A DNA stretch of 35,731 nt from Opitutaceae bacterium (lineage in GTDB: Bacteria; Verrucomicrobiota; Verrucomicrobiia; Opitutales; Opitutaceae): assembly GCA_005799525.1 (NCBI GenBank), contig SYGN01000100.1:1-35731 (forward strand), written 5' to 3'. The notes beneath the pieces were generated by a model. The model worked only from the letters and a program-made list of their open reading frames with translations, was not told the DNA's origin and made no database searches. A program made the position numbers and the translations under genes. This document shows, piece by piece, positions 1 to 7,706 of the stretch (its first letter is position 1; each line of letters opens with the position of its first letter).

Positions 1-179
1 AGCACGCCGTGAGTTGCCATTGCCCATACTTCTTTGGCGCCACGCGCATAAAGCAACTCGGCTGCGCTGCAAATTGTGCCGCCAGTGTCGATCATGTCGT
101 CGGCAAGAATGCACAGTCGACCTTCGACATCACCGATGACCTCTTTGGCTTCGGCAACATTGGTCGTGTTCTTGCGACT
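1..179 (-). CDS. prs: Ribose-phosphate pyrophosphokinase, internal fragment
   Basis: Read on the minus strand, this stretch encodes a continuous piece of ribose-phosphate pyrophosphokinase, which makes PRPP from ribose 5-phosphate and ATP. The diagnostic part is the PRPP-binding loop, seen as [13 protein letters not shown], preceded by [14 protein letters not shown] and followed by [13 protein letters not shown]. All three match the conserved C-terminal half of the family. The 3' end lies beyond base 1. The 5' side does not continue: past about base 175-180 the reading frame loses all similarity and the DNA becomes the 3' end of an efflux pump gene on the other strand. The fragment looks less GC-rich than the rest of the window. 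Identification is confident; whether a complete gene exists in this genome cannot be seen here. Confidence 0.85.
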
Positions 180-464
180 GAGCGGAGCCGGTCCATCGCG
201 CCGCGCGAGGCGATTTATGAGGCGGCGCTGCTGCGATTTCGGCCGATCTTGATGACAAATCTTGCGGCGTTGTTGGGTGCGCTGCCGCTCGTGCTGGCGA
301 GTGGTGAAGGCGTGGAAATGCGCCGCCCGCTGGGCCTCGCGATCGTGGGCGGATTGGCTGTGAGCCAATTGCTCACGCTTTACACGGTGCCGGTCGTCTA
401 CCTTTGGCTGGATCGCGCGCGGCTGTGGACCGCGGGTGCGTGGGGTCGGGCGAAGCGGGCTTAA
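174..464 (+). CDS. RND multidrug efflux permease (AcrB/MdtC type), C-terminal fragment
   Basis: This is the last ~95 codons of an inner-membrane RND transporter. The conserved block [18 protein letters not shown] is followed by [36 protein letters not shown] and [13 protein letters not shown], which are the final transmembrane helices of AcrB/MdtB/MdtC proteins. The frame stays open upstream to base 9, but that part is antisense to prs and does not resemble an RND protein, so the permease begins abruptly near base 175. RND permeases are about 1,000-1,050 residues long, so over 90 percent is missing. The stop codon (462-464) overlaps the stop of convergent malQ within a shared TTAA. The product would be non-functional if the junction is real. 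Confidence 0.85.
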   Translation, partial: ATERSRSIAPREAIYEAALLRFRPILMTNLAALLGALPLVLASGEGVEMRRPLGLAIVGGLAVSQLLTLYTVPVVYLWLDRARLWTAGAWGRAKRA

Positions 465-2038
465 CCCGCCGGCAGTACGATCGCACTGCTGTCGCGGCCG
501 TAGAGGGCCGTGAGTTGACGGAGATAGGACGCGGAACCGTCGTGGAGTGCCCGCAATTGTTCGGCTCGGTAACGCCAAGTCCAATTTCCCTGGCTCGTCC
601 CCGGGCTGTTGATACGGGCGGACGAACCGAGGCTGAAGAGATCCTGCAAAGGAATGACGACGACATTGGCGACGGAGGCGAAGGACGCGCGGACAAAGTC
701 CCAGCCGACATCCTGACCGCTCACACGAAAATAACGTCGGACGTGATCGCGCGCCTTTTCGTCCGTGGTGGCATACCAGCCGAGCGTCGTGTCATTGTCG
801 TGCGTGCCGGGATAAACGACGCTGTTGGCGCGCTGGTTGTGCGGAAGATAGAGGTTTTTCGCATCGCCGCCGAAAGCGAATTGGAGAATGGCCATACCCG
901 GAAGTCCGGTGGCTTCCCGCAACGTGACGACGGACGGAGAAAGTTCGCCGAGGTCTTCGGCGATGAGTTTCACAGCGGGCATCGCGCGACGAACTTTCTT
1001 GAAGAAATCGATGCCCGGACCCGGTTGCCAGCTGCCCGTGCGCGCGGTCGGGGCGCTGGCCGGAATTGCCCAGTAGGCATCGAAGCCGCGGAAATGGTCG
1101 AGGCGCACGACATCGCACAGTGCGAAGTTTGCGCGCAGACGATCGAGCCACCAAGTGTAGCCGTCGGCGGCATGGGCCGCCCAATCATAGAGCGGGTTAC
1201 CCCAGAGCTGTCCGTCGGCCGAAAAATAATCCGGAGGCACGCCCGCGACGGCGGTGGGGCGCAGCGTTTTCTTGTCGAGCTGGAAGAGGTGCGGACTCGC
1301 CCACACGTCCGCACTGTCGAGCGCGGTGAAGATCGGGGTATCGCCGATGATGGAAATACCCAGTTGCGAGGCGCGAGTGCGGAGCGCCTGCCACTGCCCG
1401 AAGAAAAAATATTGGATGAACGCGTAGGCTTCGGCCCGGGTGGCGACGAGTTGGGCGACCGCAGACTTTTGCGCGCTGGCGAGGGACCGCGTGTCGGCCG
1501 TCCATTCCCACCACGGACGGCCTTCATGGTGATCTTTGAGCGCGGAAAACAAAGCGTAGCTCGTGAGCCAGTGCGCGTTGTCGGCCTGAAAGCGCGGGAA
1601 GTCACCGTAAGGGAGGGGCGGCCTAGCCTGATTGATCCACGCGGCATGGGCGGCAAAAAGGAGCGGTCGTTTGACTTGGTAGAGCGCGCCGAAATCGACG
1701 GCTTGTGCATCCAGTGCGCGCAGGCCGTCGAGGGCTGACATTGGTAGCAGCCCGGCGGTAACCAACGCCGTCGGATCGATCAGATAGGGGTTGCCCGCGA
1801 AGGAGGAGAAGCACTGGTAAGGCGAATCGCCGTAGCCGGTGGGCCCGAGTGGGCACACCTGCCAGTATTTGAAGCCCGCATCGTGGAGAAAATCGAGAAA
1901 CCGCCCGGCGCCGTCGTCGAACACCCCGATGCCATGGGCGCTCGGAAAAGAGGTGGGATGGCAGAGGACGCCGGTGGCCCGATGGTCGAGCCAGTTGAAG
2001 AGCGGTGCGGGCGGACTGGATTTCGCCGAAGTGGACAT
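461..2038 (-). CDS. malQ: 4-alpha-glucanotransferase (amylomaltase, GH77)
   Basis: This cytoplasmic enzyme transfers alpha-1,4-glucan chains between maltodextrins (disproportionation) in glycogen and maltose metabolism. The 525-residue protein spans the whole GH77 barrel, a normal length for the short bacterial amylomaltases. N-terminal family signatures are [20 protein letters not shown] and, later, WGNPLYDW. The catalytic nucleophile is Asp314 in VRLDHFRGF, the acid/base is Glu361 in LIAEDLGE, and the transition-state Asp is Asp414 in THDNDTT, matching the order and spacing of the Thermus enzyme. The ATG at 2036-2038 is used because the family N-terminus ([19 protein letters not shown]) follows closely. 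It is a single gene, divergent from the sulfatase gene at 2317 and convergent with the efflux fragment. It has no obvious functional link to the sulfatase block. Confidence 0.95.
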   Translation of the reverse strand: MSTSAKSSPPAPLFNWLDHRATGVLCHPTSFPSAHGIGVFDDGAGRFLDFLHDAGFKYWQVCPLGPTGYGDSPYQCFSSFAGNPYLIDPTALVTAGLLPMSALDGLRALDAQAVDFGALYQVKRPLLFAAHAAWINQARPPLPYGDFPRFQADNAHWLTSYALFSALKDHHEGRPWWEWTADTRSLASAQKSAVAQLVATRAEAYAFIQYFFFGQWQALRTRASQLGISIIGDTPIFTALDSADVWASPHLFQLDKKTLRPTAVAGVPPDYFSADGQLWGNPLYDWAAHAADGYTWWLDRLRANFALCDVVRLDHFRGFDAYWAIPASAPTARTGSWQPGPGIDFFKKVRRAMPAVKLIAEDLGELSPSVVTLREATGLPGMAILQFAFGGDAKNLYLPHNQRANSVVYPGTHDNDTTLGWYATTDEKARDHVRRYFRVSGQDVGWDFVRASFASVANVVVIPLQDLFSLGSSARINSPGTSQGNWTWRYRAEQLRALHDGSASYLRQLTALYGRDSSAIVLPAG

Positions 2039-2159
2039 GCCCTGCGAATCAAACGACGTTTTCTCTAAAGGCGAGTCGGTCGCAGCGTGAAGTCGAGTCG
2101 TTGGCTGGCGTTGGGCGCGTCACCGCCAGAGCTCCGTTTGGTTTGGAGTATGCACAGCG

Positions 2160-2183
2160 GACACGGTGATGACCGGCCGTGTC
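2160..2183. promoter_or_regulatory. Inverted repeat in the malQ / sulfatase divergent region
   Basis: GACACGG (2160-2166) and CCGTGTC (2177-2183) are perfect 7-base inverted arms around a 10-base centre. They lie between divergent malQ and the plus-strand sulfatase gene. The arm spacing would suit a dimeric repressor or activator, but no T-tract or known consensus supports a specific assignment, and no convincing -35/-10 pair was recognised in the 278-bp region. Only one copy was noticed in the window. Confidence 0.3.
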
Positions 2184-2316
2184 ACAATCCGGTGCTTCGA
2201 AATGATTACCTTTGCCCTATCTCCGTCGCCGAGTTTTTTTGGTTTCTCTCGTTTGCGGTCAGGAAATTTTCTTCGCGCGCTGCTCACTCGTTCTGCTTTT
2301 GGTCTCTGCACCCATC

Positions 2317-3720
2317 ATGAACCCTTCCCTCCGCCCGGTCCTCGGTTTCATCCTGTTCGGTGCGTGCTCGTGGTTGCACGCCGCGACGCCTGCTCGGCCC
2401 AATATCATCTTCATCCTCAGCGACGATCTCGCGCAGGGTGACGTCGGTGTCTACGGGCAAAAGCTCATCCAGACCCCGCGCCTCGACCGCATGGCGCGCG
2501 AGGGCACGCGCTACACCCAGGCGTTTTGCGGCACGACGGTCTGCGCGCCGTCCCGCACCTCGCTCATGACCGGACTGCACACGGGGCATTCGCCGGTGCG
2601 CGGCAATTGGGAAGTCCCCGTCGAGGGCCAGCTGCCGCTCCCGGCCAATACGGTGACGGTTGCGCAGATCCTCAAAACTGCCGGGTATGCCACGGCCGTC
2701 ATGGGCAAGTGGGGCATGGGGATGTTCGACACGACCGGCAGTCCGCTGAAGAAAGGCTTCGATCATCAGTTCGGTTACAACTGCCAGCGCCACGCGCACT
2801 CGTATTTCCCCGAGTTTCTTTACAACGACGGCGTGCGTTTCGATTTACCGGGCAACACCGGTAAGGGCGTCGGTCCGCTCTACGCTCAAAACGTGATCCA
2901 GGCCGATGTCCTGAAGTGGGTCCGCTCCAAAAAAGATCAGCCCTTTTTCCTCTACTACGCGATCACGCTGCCGCACGGAACGCATGAGATCGACGACCTC
3001 GGGATCTATGCCGACAAGCCATGGCCCGCGCAGCAGAAGGCCTATGCAGCGCAAGTCACCCGCCTCGATCGCGACGTCGGCCAACTCCTCGACTTGCTCG
3101 CCGAACTCAAGCTCGACGACAACACGCTCGTCATGCTCGCCGGTGACAACGGTTCCTCTTTCGAGCCGAGCTCTGCGATGGGCAAGCTCTTCGACCAAGC
3201 GGGCAACGGCCTGCGCGGCTACAAGCGCGCGCTTTACGAAGGCGCTTTGCGCCAGGCTGCGATCTCACGCTGGCCTGGAGTCGTTCCGGCCGGTCGCGTC
3301 GCTGACGGACCGTGGGCGTTCTGGGATTTTCTGCCGACGGCCGCCGAGCTGGCCGGCGCCCAGCTCCCTGCAGGTTACAAAACCGACGGGCTTTCGCTCG
3401 TCTCGTTTCTCAAAGGCGGCGAGGCACCGAAGCGCGATTATTTCTACTGGGAACTCCACGAGACCAACAAGCCTCTCCAAGCCGTCCGTTTCGGCGACTG
3501 GAAGGCCGTGCGCAATGGCCCCGGAGAGCCGCTCGAACTCTACGATCTCGCGACCGACCTCGCGGAAACGAAAAACCTCGCTGCGGCCAAGCCCGACATT
3601 GTCGCCCGCGCCGAGGCCTTCATGAAGGCCGCTCGCACTGACGATCCTCACTGGCCGCTCACCGGCCGTTCCGCCGCCCGCGACGCCGATCGCGCGAAGA
3701 ACGCGAAGAAGAAGCAGTAA
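2317..3720 (+). CDS. Secreted sulfatase (S1 family, Cys type)
   Basis: This is a formylglycine-dependent sulfatase of 467 residues. The ATG at 2317 is chosen because a clear signal peptide follows (hydrophobic [18 protein letters not shown], cleavage about residue 22) and the mature protein opens with the family start [10 protein letters not shown], where Asp36/Asp37 bind the metal. An in-frame start further upstream at 2212 would add 35 residues that hide the signal. Cys76 in [12 protein letters not shown] is the residue converted to formylglycine. The second metal-site motif is VMLAGDNGS, and RALYEG is the substrate-side loop. The usual GKWHLG motif reads GKWGMG, so its histidine is absent; this variant occurs in some S1 subfamilies. 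The protein ends in a lysine-rich tail (AKNAKKKQ). It is transcribed alone, away from malQ. The substrate is unknown. Confidence 0.93.
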   Translation: MNPSLRPVLGFILFGACSWLHAATPARPNIIFILSDDLAQGDVGVYGQKLIQTPRLDRMAREGTRYTQAFCGTTVCAPSRTSLMTGLHTGHSPVRGNWEVPVEGQLPLPANTVTVAQILKTAGYATAVMGKWGMGMFDTTGSPLKKGFDHQFGYNCQRHAHSYFPEFLYNDGVRFDLPGNTGKGVGPLYAQNVIQADVLKWVRSKKDQPFFLYYAITLPHGTHEIDDLGIYADKPWPAQQKAYAAQVTRLDRDVGQLLDLLAELKLDDNTLVMLAGDNGSSFEPSSAMGKLFDQAGNGLRGYKRALYEGALRQAAISRWPGVVPAGRVADGPWAFWDFLPTAAELAGAQLPAGYKTDGLSLVSFLKGGEAPKRDYFYWELHETNKPLQAVRFGDWKAVRNGPGEPLELYDLATDLAETKNLAAAKPDIVARAEAFMKAARTDDPHWPLTGRSAARDADRAKNAKKKQ

Positions 3721-3921
3721 GTGTGCGGTCGGTTCCGTTCTGGTCGGCTCGCCGCGCTAGGGCTACTTCGTCTTGTTTTTTTTCTTCGCGGCTTTGCCGG
3801 AGCTCGCGCCCGGTTGATCCGTGTCGGCGGGGACAATGTAGCCGGTGGCTTTGATCTGGGCGTCGAGTTCGGCGGTGAGTGGCGCGCGGCGCGTCGAATC
3901 GGCGGCTAAATTTTTTAGCTC

Positions 3922-4332
3922 GTATCAATTCTTGCGTAAGTTCACGCACGTCGTCGCATTGATTGACGGGTCCCGATGAGCGCAGCACCGGAGTAAAGGT
4001 AGGAAAATTTTGTGGGTAAGAAAATTTCCCAACCCACCTCCGCCTTCCGATCAACCGTGTGGGCATCGCGTTTGGTCCAGTCCCGAATCAGTTGGCCTCG
4101 CACTAGGCCGGACGACCGGCACCACGTCAAGCGAGTGGGGTCTTCTCCGAGAAATGCTCCTACCAATAAAATTTTCCTACCTTATTTCCGTGATGGGGTT
4201 CGCGTCACCCGCAGGGCTCAATTTCCTTGCGCAATTCTGCAGCTCGATCCCGTGCCGCACAAATGAATGAGCCAGGGGAAATCATTGGGCCCCTTCGCAA
4301 TTGCGCACGAACTTTTGCAAAGATTGATACAA
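3922..4332. mobile_element. 411-bp MITE-like element with ~29-bp terminal inverted repeats
   Basis: The left end reads GTATCAATTCTTGCGTAAGT then TCACGCACG; the reverse complement of the right end reads GTATCAATCTTTGCAAAAGT then TCGTGCGCA. They agree at 21 of 29 positions, including the outermost eight bases. The ends coincide exactly with the breakpoints of the two sulfatase fragments. No credible transposase or other protein is encoded inside. No target-site duplication is seen (the flanks AGCTC and AAATG differ), as expected if insertion was followed by an adjacent deletion or by recombination between two copies. A non-autonomous transposon derivative is the simplest reading. The family is not recognised. 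Confidence 0.55.
3996..4183. repeat. 16-bp perfect inverted repeat inside the MITE-like element
   Basis: AAGGTAGGAAAATTTT (3996-4011) recurs as its exact complement AAAATTTTCCTACCTT (4168-4183). Similarity continues inward imperfectly for about 17 more bases. TA dinucleotides flank both arms (3994-3995 and 4183-4184, the latter overlapping the arm by one base). This may be a second, nested inverted-end element or a structural part of the larger one. It sits asymmetrically within the outer repeats, 74 bp from the left end and 149 bp from the right, which favours nesting. Confidence 0.5.
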
Positions 4333-4450
4333 ATGAAGAGGACGTTGGGCTTGCGAGCAGCGGCGGCGTCGGCGCGGGTGACGAGCACGAGGAGCGCGAG
4401 GGCGAGAACGGAGAGGACGGCGGGGGTTTTCATTGAAAGGGCCACGAGAG

Positions 4451-5851
4451 CTAGGGAGCGGACGGGCTCGCGAGGGCGGCCGAGAGTTGGCGGCGCAGAT
4501 CGCGGACGATGTCGGGTTGGGTGGAAGCGACGTTGCGATCTTCTTCGGGATCAGTCGCATGATCGTAGAGTTCGACGGCCCCATCGCTCCAGCGGGTGAA
4601 GCGCCAGCGGTCGGTGCGGATCGAATCGCCGCGGGCATTGCCGCGCGTGACGAGCGTAAAGGCGGCGGGTTTGCCGGGCGACGCGGGATCGTGGAGGAGC
4701 GCGCGAAGGCTCTGGCCGGCGAGGTTTTTTGGCGGCGTGAGTCCGCAGAGATCGGCGACGGTTGGGTAAAGATCGACGAACTCGACGAGTCCGCGGGCGA
4801 CGCCGGGTTTCATGCCGGGTGCGGCGATGAGGAAGGGAGCGCGGCAGCTGCGTTCGAAGAGGGTGTTCTTATTCCACCATGCGCGCTCGCCAAGGTGATA
4901 ACCGTGATCACCGAGGAAGATGACGATGGTGTTTTCCCAGAGCTGGAGCCGGTCGAGCGTGGCGAGCACACGACCGACCTGTGCGTCCACGTAGGAAGTG
5001 CAGGCGTAATAGGCGCGGAGAAATTCGTGGCGCTCGCGAACGGTGAACGTGTCGAAGGCAGAACCGAGTTCACCTAAACCGACGGCCAGAGGCGGTGCGG
5101 GCGTCTGATCGCTGGGTGGACGACGCAGTGCGAGCGAGCCTTCCGGATACAGATCGAAATAGCGTTTCGGCGCGACGAAGGGATCGTGTGGCTTCATGAA
5201 ACCGGCGCCGATGATCCACGGGCGTTCGCCGAGCCTTGCGATCTCGGCGCTGACGGCGCGGGCGATTTGGCCGTCGGGTTGGTCATCGTCGTCGCCGTCC
5301 ATGGCGCCCCAGTTGCACCAGTTTAACTTCCCTTGCGTAAGATCGCGGCCCGCGAGTTTCGTCCGGCCGAGAGGTGTCGCTGCGAACGACTGCGCGGTGT
5401 GCCAGGAGCGCGGCAGGTCCATCCAGCTTGCGCGGAGCGCATCATCACGACCGCCACCGAGGTGAAAGATTTTGCCGAAGGCGGCCGCGTGGCGACCGTC
5501 CTCCTTGAGGAGTTGGGGCAACGTGATGATATCGGGCAGACGATCCCGGAGCATGGTGCGGTTGTCGGTGACGCCGGTTTGGTCGGGGCGCAGACCGGTC
5601 AGGAACGAACTGCGACTGGGATTGCAGACCGTGTATTGCACGTAAGCCCGGTCGAAGCGGACGGCGCGGGCGGCGAGGCGGTTGATGTGGGGCGTCTGGA
5701 CGTCGGTGTTACCGTAGCAGCCGAGGGTGTCGCGGAGGTCATCGACGGCGATGAGGAGGACGTTGAATTTCTTCGGCGGCGTGGCGGCGTGCACGCTGCC
5801 GAGCAGAGAGCTGAACACGGTGAGCAGAACAATAAGATGGGGATGTTTCAC
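4451..5851 (-). CDS. Secreted iduronate-2-sulfatase-like sulfatase
   Basis: This 466-residue formylglycine sulfatase has a signal peptide (HLIVLLTVFSSLLGSVHA). The mature chain starts FNVLLIAVDDLRDTLGCYGN, with Asp37/Asp38 as metal ligands. Cys76 in TVCNPSRSSFLTGLRPD is the formylglycine site. Where many sulfatases have GKWHLG, this one has AFGKIFHLGG, the pattern of iduronate-2-sulfatase relatives, and it carries PWIIGAGFMKPHDPFVAPK and VIFLGDHGYHLGE, also typical of that group. The start is GTG at 5851; no ATG precedes the hydrophobic core in frame. It is divergent from the Gfo/Idh/MocA gene and was followed 17 bp downstream by a second sulfatase gene, now disrupted. A sulfated uronic acid substrate is suggested by family only. 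Confidence 0.93.
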   Translation of the reverse strand: MKHPHLIVLLTVFSSLLGSVHAATPPKKFNVLLIAVDDLRDTLGCYGNTDVQTPHINRLAARAVRFDRAYVQYTVCNPSRSSFLTGLRPDQTGVTDNRTMLRDRLPDIITLPQLLKEDGRHAAAFGKIFHLGGGRDDALRASWMDLPRSWHTAQSFAATPLGRTKLAGRDLTQGKLNWCNWGAMDGDDDDQPDGQIARAVSAEIARLGERPWIIGAGFMKPHDPFVAPKRYFDLYPEGSLALRRPPSDQTPAPPLAVGLGELGSAFDTFTVRERHEFLRAYYACTSYVDAQVGRVLATLDRLQLWENTIVIFLGDHGYHLGERAWWNKNTLFERSCRAPFLIAAPGMKPGVARGLVEFVDLYPTVADLCGLTPPKNLAGQSLRALLHDPASPGKPAAFTLVTRGNARGDSIRTDRWRFTRWSDGAVELYDHATDPEEDRNVASTQPDIVRDLRRQLSAALASPSAP

Positions 5852-6184
5852 GGATTGGTCGCGGTGGGGACGGGGAAAACTTTGGTGAGGGGATGCTCGC
5901 GGCGGATTACTTTGCCGGCAAGACCGGTTGGGCGGAGGTCGCAGTCGCTCGGCCGGCCCTTGCAGGTGGCGAACGGCACTTCTTCACGGATTGGGGCGGC
6001 CTGATTTTGGGAGCGTGCCCGTGCTCGCCGGAAAGCCGATGGTATCTGGATGGAATTCTTTTTCTGATCTTTCTCGCCGCCACAGAGCAATGGACCACAG
6101 TCCTGCTGCCGCGTTCTCCTCTGAAGATTCTGCGTTTCGCCGCTAGGGCGGCGCTCTCTCCTTAACCCCCAAACCGCTCATTTC
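5852..6184. other. Divergent intergenic region, sulfatase / oxidoreductase
   Basis: These 333 bp separate two divergent genes and should hold both promoters. No convincing coding frame is present on either strand. A short GC-rich hairpin, CGCCGCTAGGGCGGCG, lies about 30 bp before the oxidoreductase start. No ribosome-binding sequence precedes the ATG at 6185, and no known operator was recognised. Confidence 0.4.
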
Positions 6185-7594
6185 ATGAATGATTCCTCCT
6201 CGCTGGTGTTAACGCGTCGCGATTTTATCAAGCAATCAGGTCAGGTCGCCGCGGTGTCGGCGCTGGCTGGTGTTGCCCTGCCGCACGTGCATGCGGCCGG
6301 GAGCGACCTGATCCGCGTTGCGCTCGTGGGGTGTGGTGGCCGTGGCACCGGGGCGGCGGGTCAAGCGCTCTCGACGACGAGCGGCCCCATCACACTCGTG
6401 GCGATGGCGGACGTGTTTCCCGCGAAATTGAAAGCGTCGCTCGAGCGTCTCACGAAACAGCATGCTCAGCAGACGGCCCGGATTGAGGTGCCGGCGGAGC
6501 GGCAGTTCATCGGTTTCGACGGCTACAAGGGAGCGATGGACTGCTTGAAGCCGGGCGACGTGGTCATCCTCGCGACGCCACCGGCCTTTCGTTGGGTGAT
6601 GTTCCAGCACGCAATTGCCAAGGGGCTGCACGTGTTCATGGAGAAACCCGTGTCGGTGGACGGACCTACGACGCGCCGCATGATCGCCCTCGGTGAGAAG
6701 GCGAAGGAGCAGAGTCTCAAGGTGGGCGTCGGTCTGATGGTCCGCCACTGCGAGGGGCGCAAGGAGCTCTATCAACGCATCCGCAATGGCGAGATCGGCG
6801 ATATCGTTTCGATGCGGGCCTATCGGATGGGCTCAGGGGGCGGCACGGCCCCGCCCAAGCCCGAGGGTATCTCGGAGTTGATGTATCAGATATCCAAGTT
6901 CCACGCTTTCTTGTGGCTGAGCGGCGGAGTGTTCTCCGATTACTACATCCACCAAATCGACGAGTGCTCCTGGATGAAGGACGCATGGCCCGTGGAGGCG
7001 ATGGCGATCGGTGGCCGGCACTATCGCGGCGATTCCCTCGATCAGAACTTCGACACCTATTCGGTCCAATACACCTATCCCGACGGAGCCAAGCTCTACT
7101 ACGAAGGGCGCAACATGCCCGGCGTGCACAATGAATTCGCCAGCTATGCGCATGGCACCAAGGGCTCGGCCGTTATTACGACGCGATCTCACCATCCCGG
7201 GCAAGTGCGGATCTATAACGGCCAGAAAGTCCCTCGCATCTTGACTGCGAAGGACCCGATCGACCTTGCGGACAAAAATCTGCGTTGGGCGTTTCCGCAG
7301 CCGGAAAAGAATCCGCAACAGCTGGAATGGGACAACCTCGTCGCCGCGATTCGCCAGGACCGGCCCTACAACGAGGTCAAGCGGGGTGCGGAGGCCAGCT
7401 TGGTTGCTTCGATGGGCCGCATGGCCGCGCACACGGGTCAGATCATCACGTTCGATCAAATGCTGAACTGCGAACACGAGTTTGCGCCGGGGGTCGATAC
7501 GCTGACGATGGATGGACCGTCTCCGCTGCAGCTAGGCGCCGATGGCAAGTATCCGGTGCCGAGGCCGGGCGTTGAATCGAAGCGCGAGTACTGA
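6185..7594 (+). CDS. Tat-exported Gfo/Idh/MocA family oxidoreductase
   Basis: This NAD(P)-dependent sugar or cyclitol dehydrogenase family protein has 469 residues. Residues 10-16 (TRRDFIK) and the following hydrophobic stretch to HVHAAG form a twin-arginine signal, so it is probably exported folded with its cofactor. The Rossmann fold begins LIRVALVGCGGRGTG with the glycine motif Gly49-x-Gly51-x-x-Gly54. The family motif MEKPVSVDG places Glu153-Lys154-Pro155 at the nicotinamide site. The C-terminal alpha/beta domain has the PVC-type sequence GGVFSDYYIHQIDECSWM. Its own promoter region is divergent from the iduronate-sulfatase-like gene, and it is convergent with the broken sulfatase gene. 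Such proteins commonly sit in polysaccharide loci of these bacteria; the sugar here is not known. Confidence 0.92.
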   Translation: MNDSSSLVLTRRDFIKQSGQVAAVSALAGVALPHVHAAGSDLIRVALVGCGGRGTGAAGQALSTTSGPITLVAMADVFPAKLKASLERLTKQHAQQTARIEVPAERQFIGFDGYKGAMDCLKPGDVVILATPPAFRWVMFQHAIAKGLHVFMEKPVSVDGPTTRRMIALGEKAKEQSLKVGVGLMVRHCEGRKELYQRIRNGEIGDIVSMRAYRMGSGGGTAPPKPEGISELMYQISKFHAFLWLSGGVFSDYYIHQIDECSWMKDAWPVEAMAIGGRHYRGDSLDQNFDTYSVQYTYPDGAKLYYEGRNMPGVHNEFASYAHGTKGSAVITTRSHHPGQVRIYNGQKVPRILTAKDPIDLADKNLRWAFPQPEKNPQQLEWDNLVAAIRQDRPYNEVKRGAEASLVASMGRMAAHTGQIITFDQMLNCEHEFAPGVDTLTMDGPSPLQLGADGKYPVPRPGVESKREY

Positions 7595-7706
7595 GCGGCC
7601 AGAGGGCAAGCGACGGCTCACCTCTCCACTGTGCTGATGCGCACGCGTGACCGCGGGCCCTTGCGGAGCAGCGCCGGACGGCCGACGGACCCTGCGAGGG
7701 GAGCAG

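Larger units (their letters stand above)
3763..4433 (-). pseudogene. Sulfatase gene with its central part replaced by an inserted element
   Basis: Two ends of one sulfatase gene survive on the minus strand. The 5' end (4433-4326, ATG at 4433) encodes a signal peptide and the family start: MKTPAVLSVLALALLVLVTR, then AARKPNVLFICI, where IDDL would normally follow. The 3' end (3924-3763, stop TAG) encodes the typical sulfatase tail ELKNLAADSTRRAPLTAELD, then QIKATGYIVPADTDQ, ending in a lysine-rich KKKNKTK. The formylglycine motif, the metal ligands and roughly 350-400 codons are gone, replaced by about 400 bp bounded by inverted repeats. The ATG lies 17 bp after the stop of the sulfatase gene at 4451-5851, so the intact gene was probably the second cistron of that operon. 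It cannot make an active enzyme. Confidence 0.8.

Noticed and set aside
404-1738. Long plus-strand open frame opposite malQ
   Set aside because: It is antisense to a complete GH77 gene with all catalytic residues. Long antisense frames are expected in high-GC DNA and its translation resembles no family.
4010-4270. Open frames inside the 411-bp element as a transposase
   Set aside because: At most 86 codons, no conserved catalytic motif, and composition unlike genes in the window.
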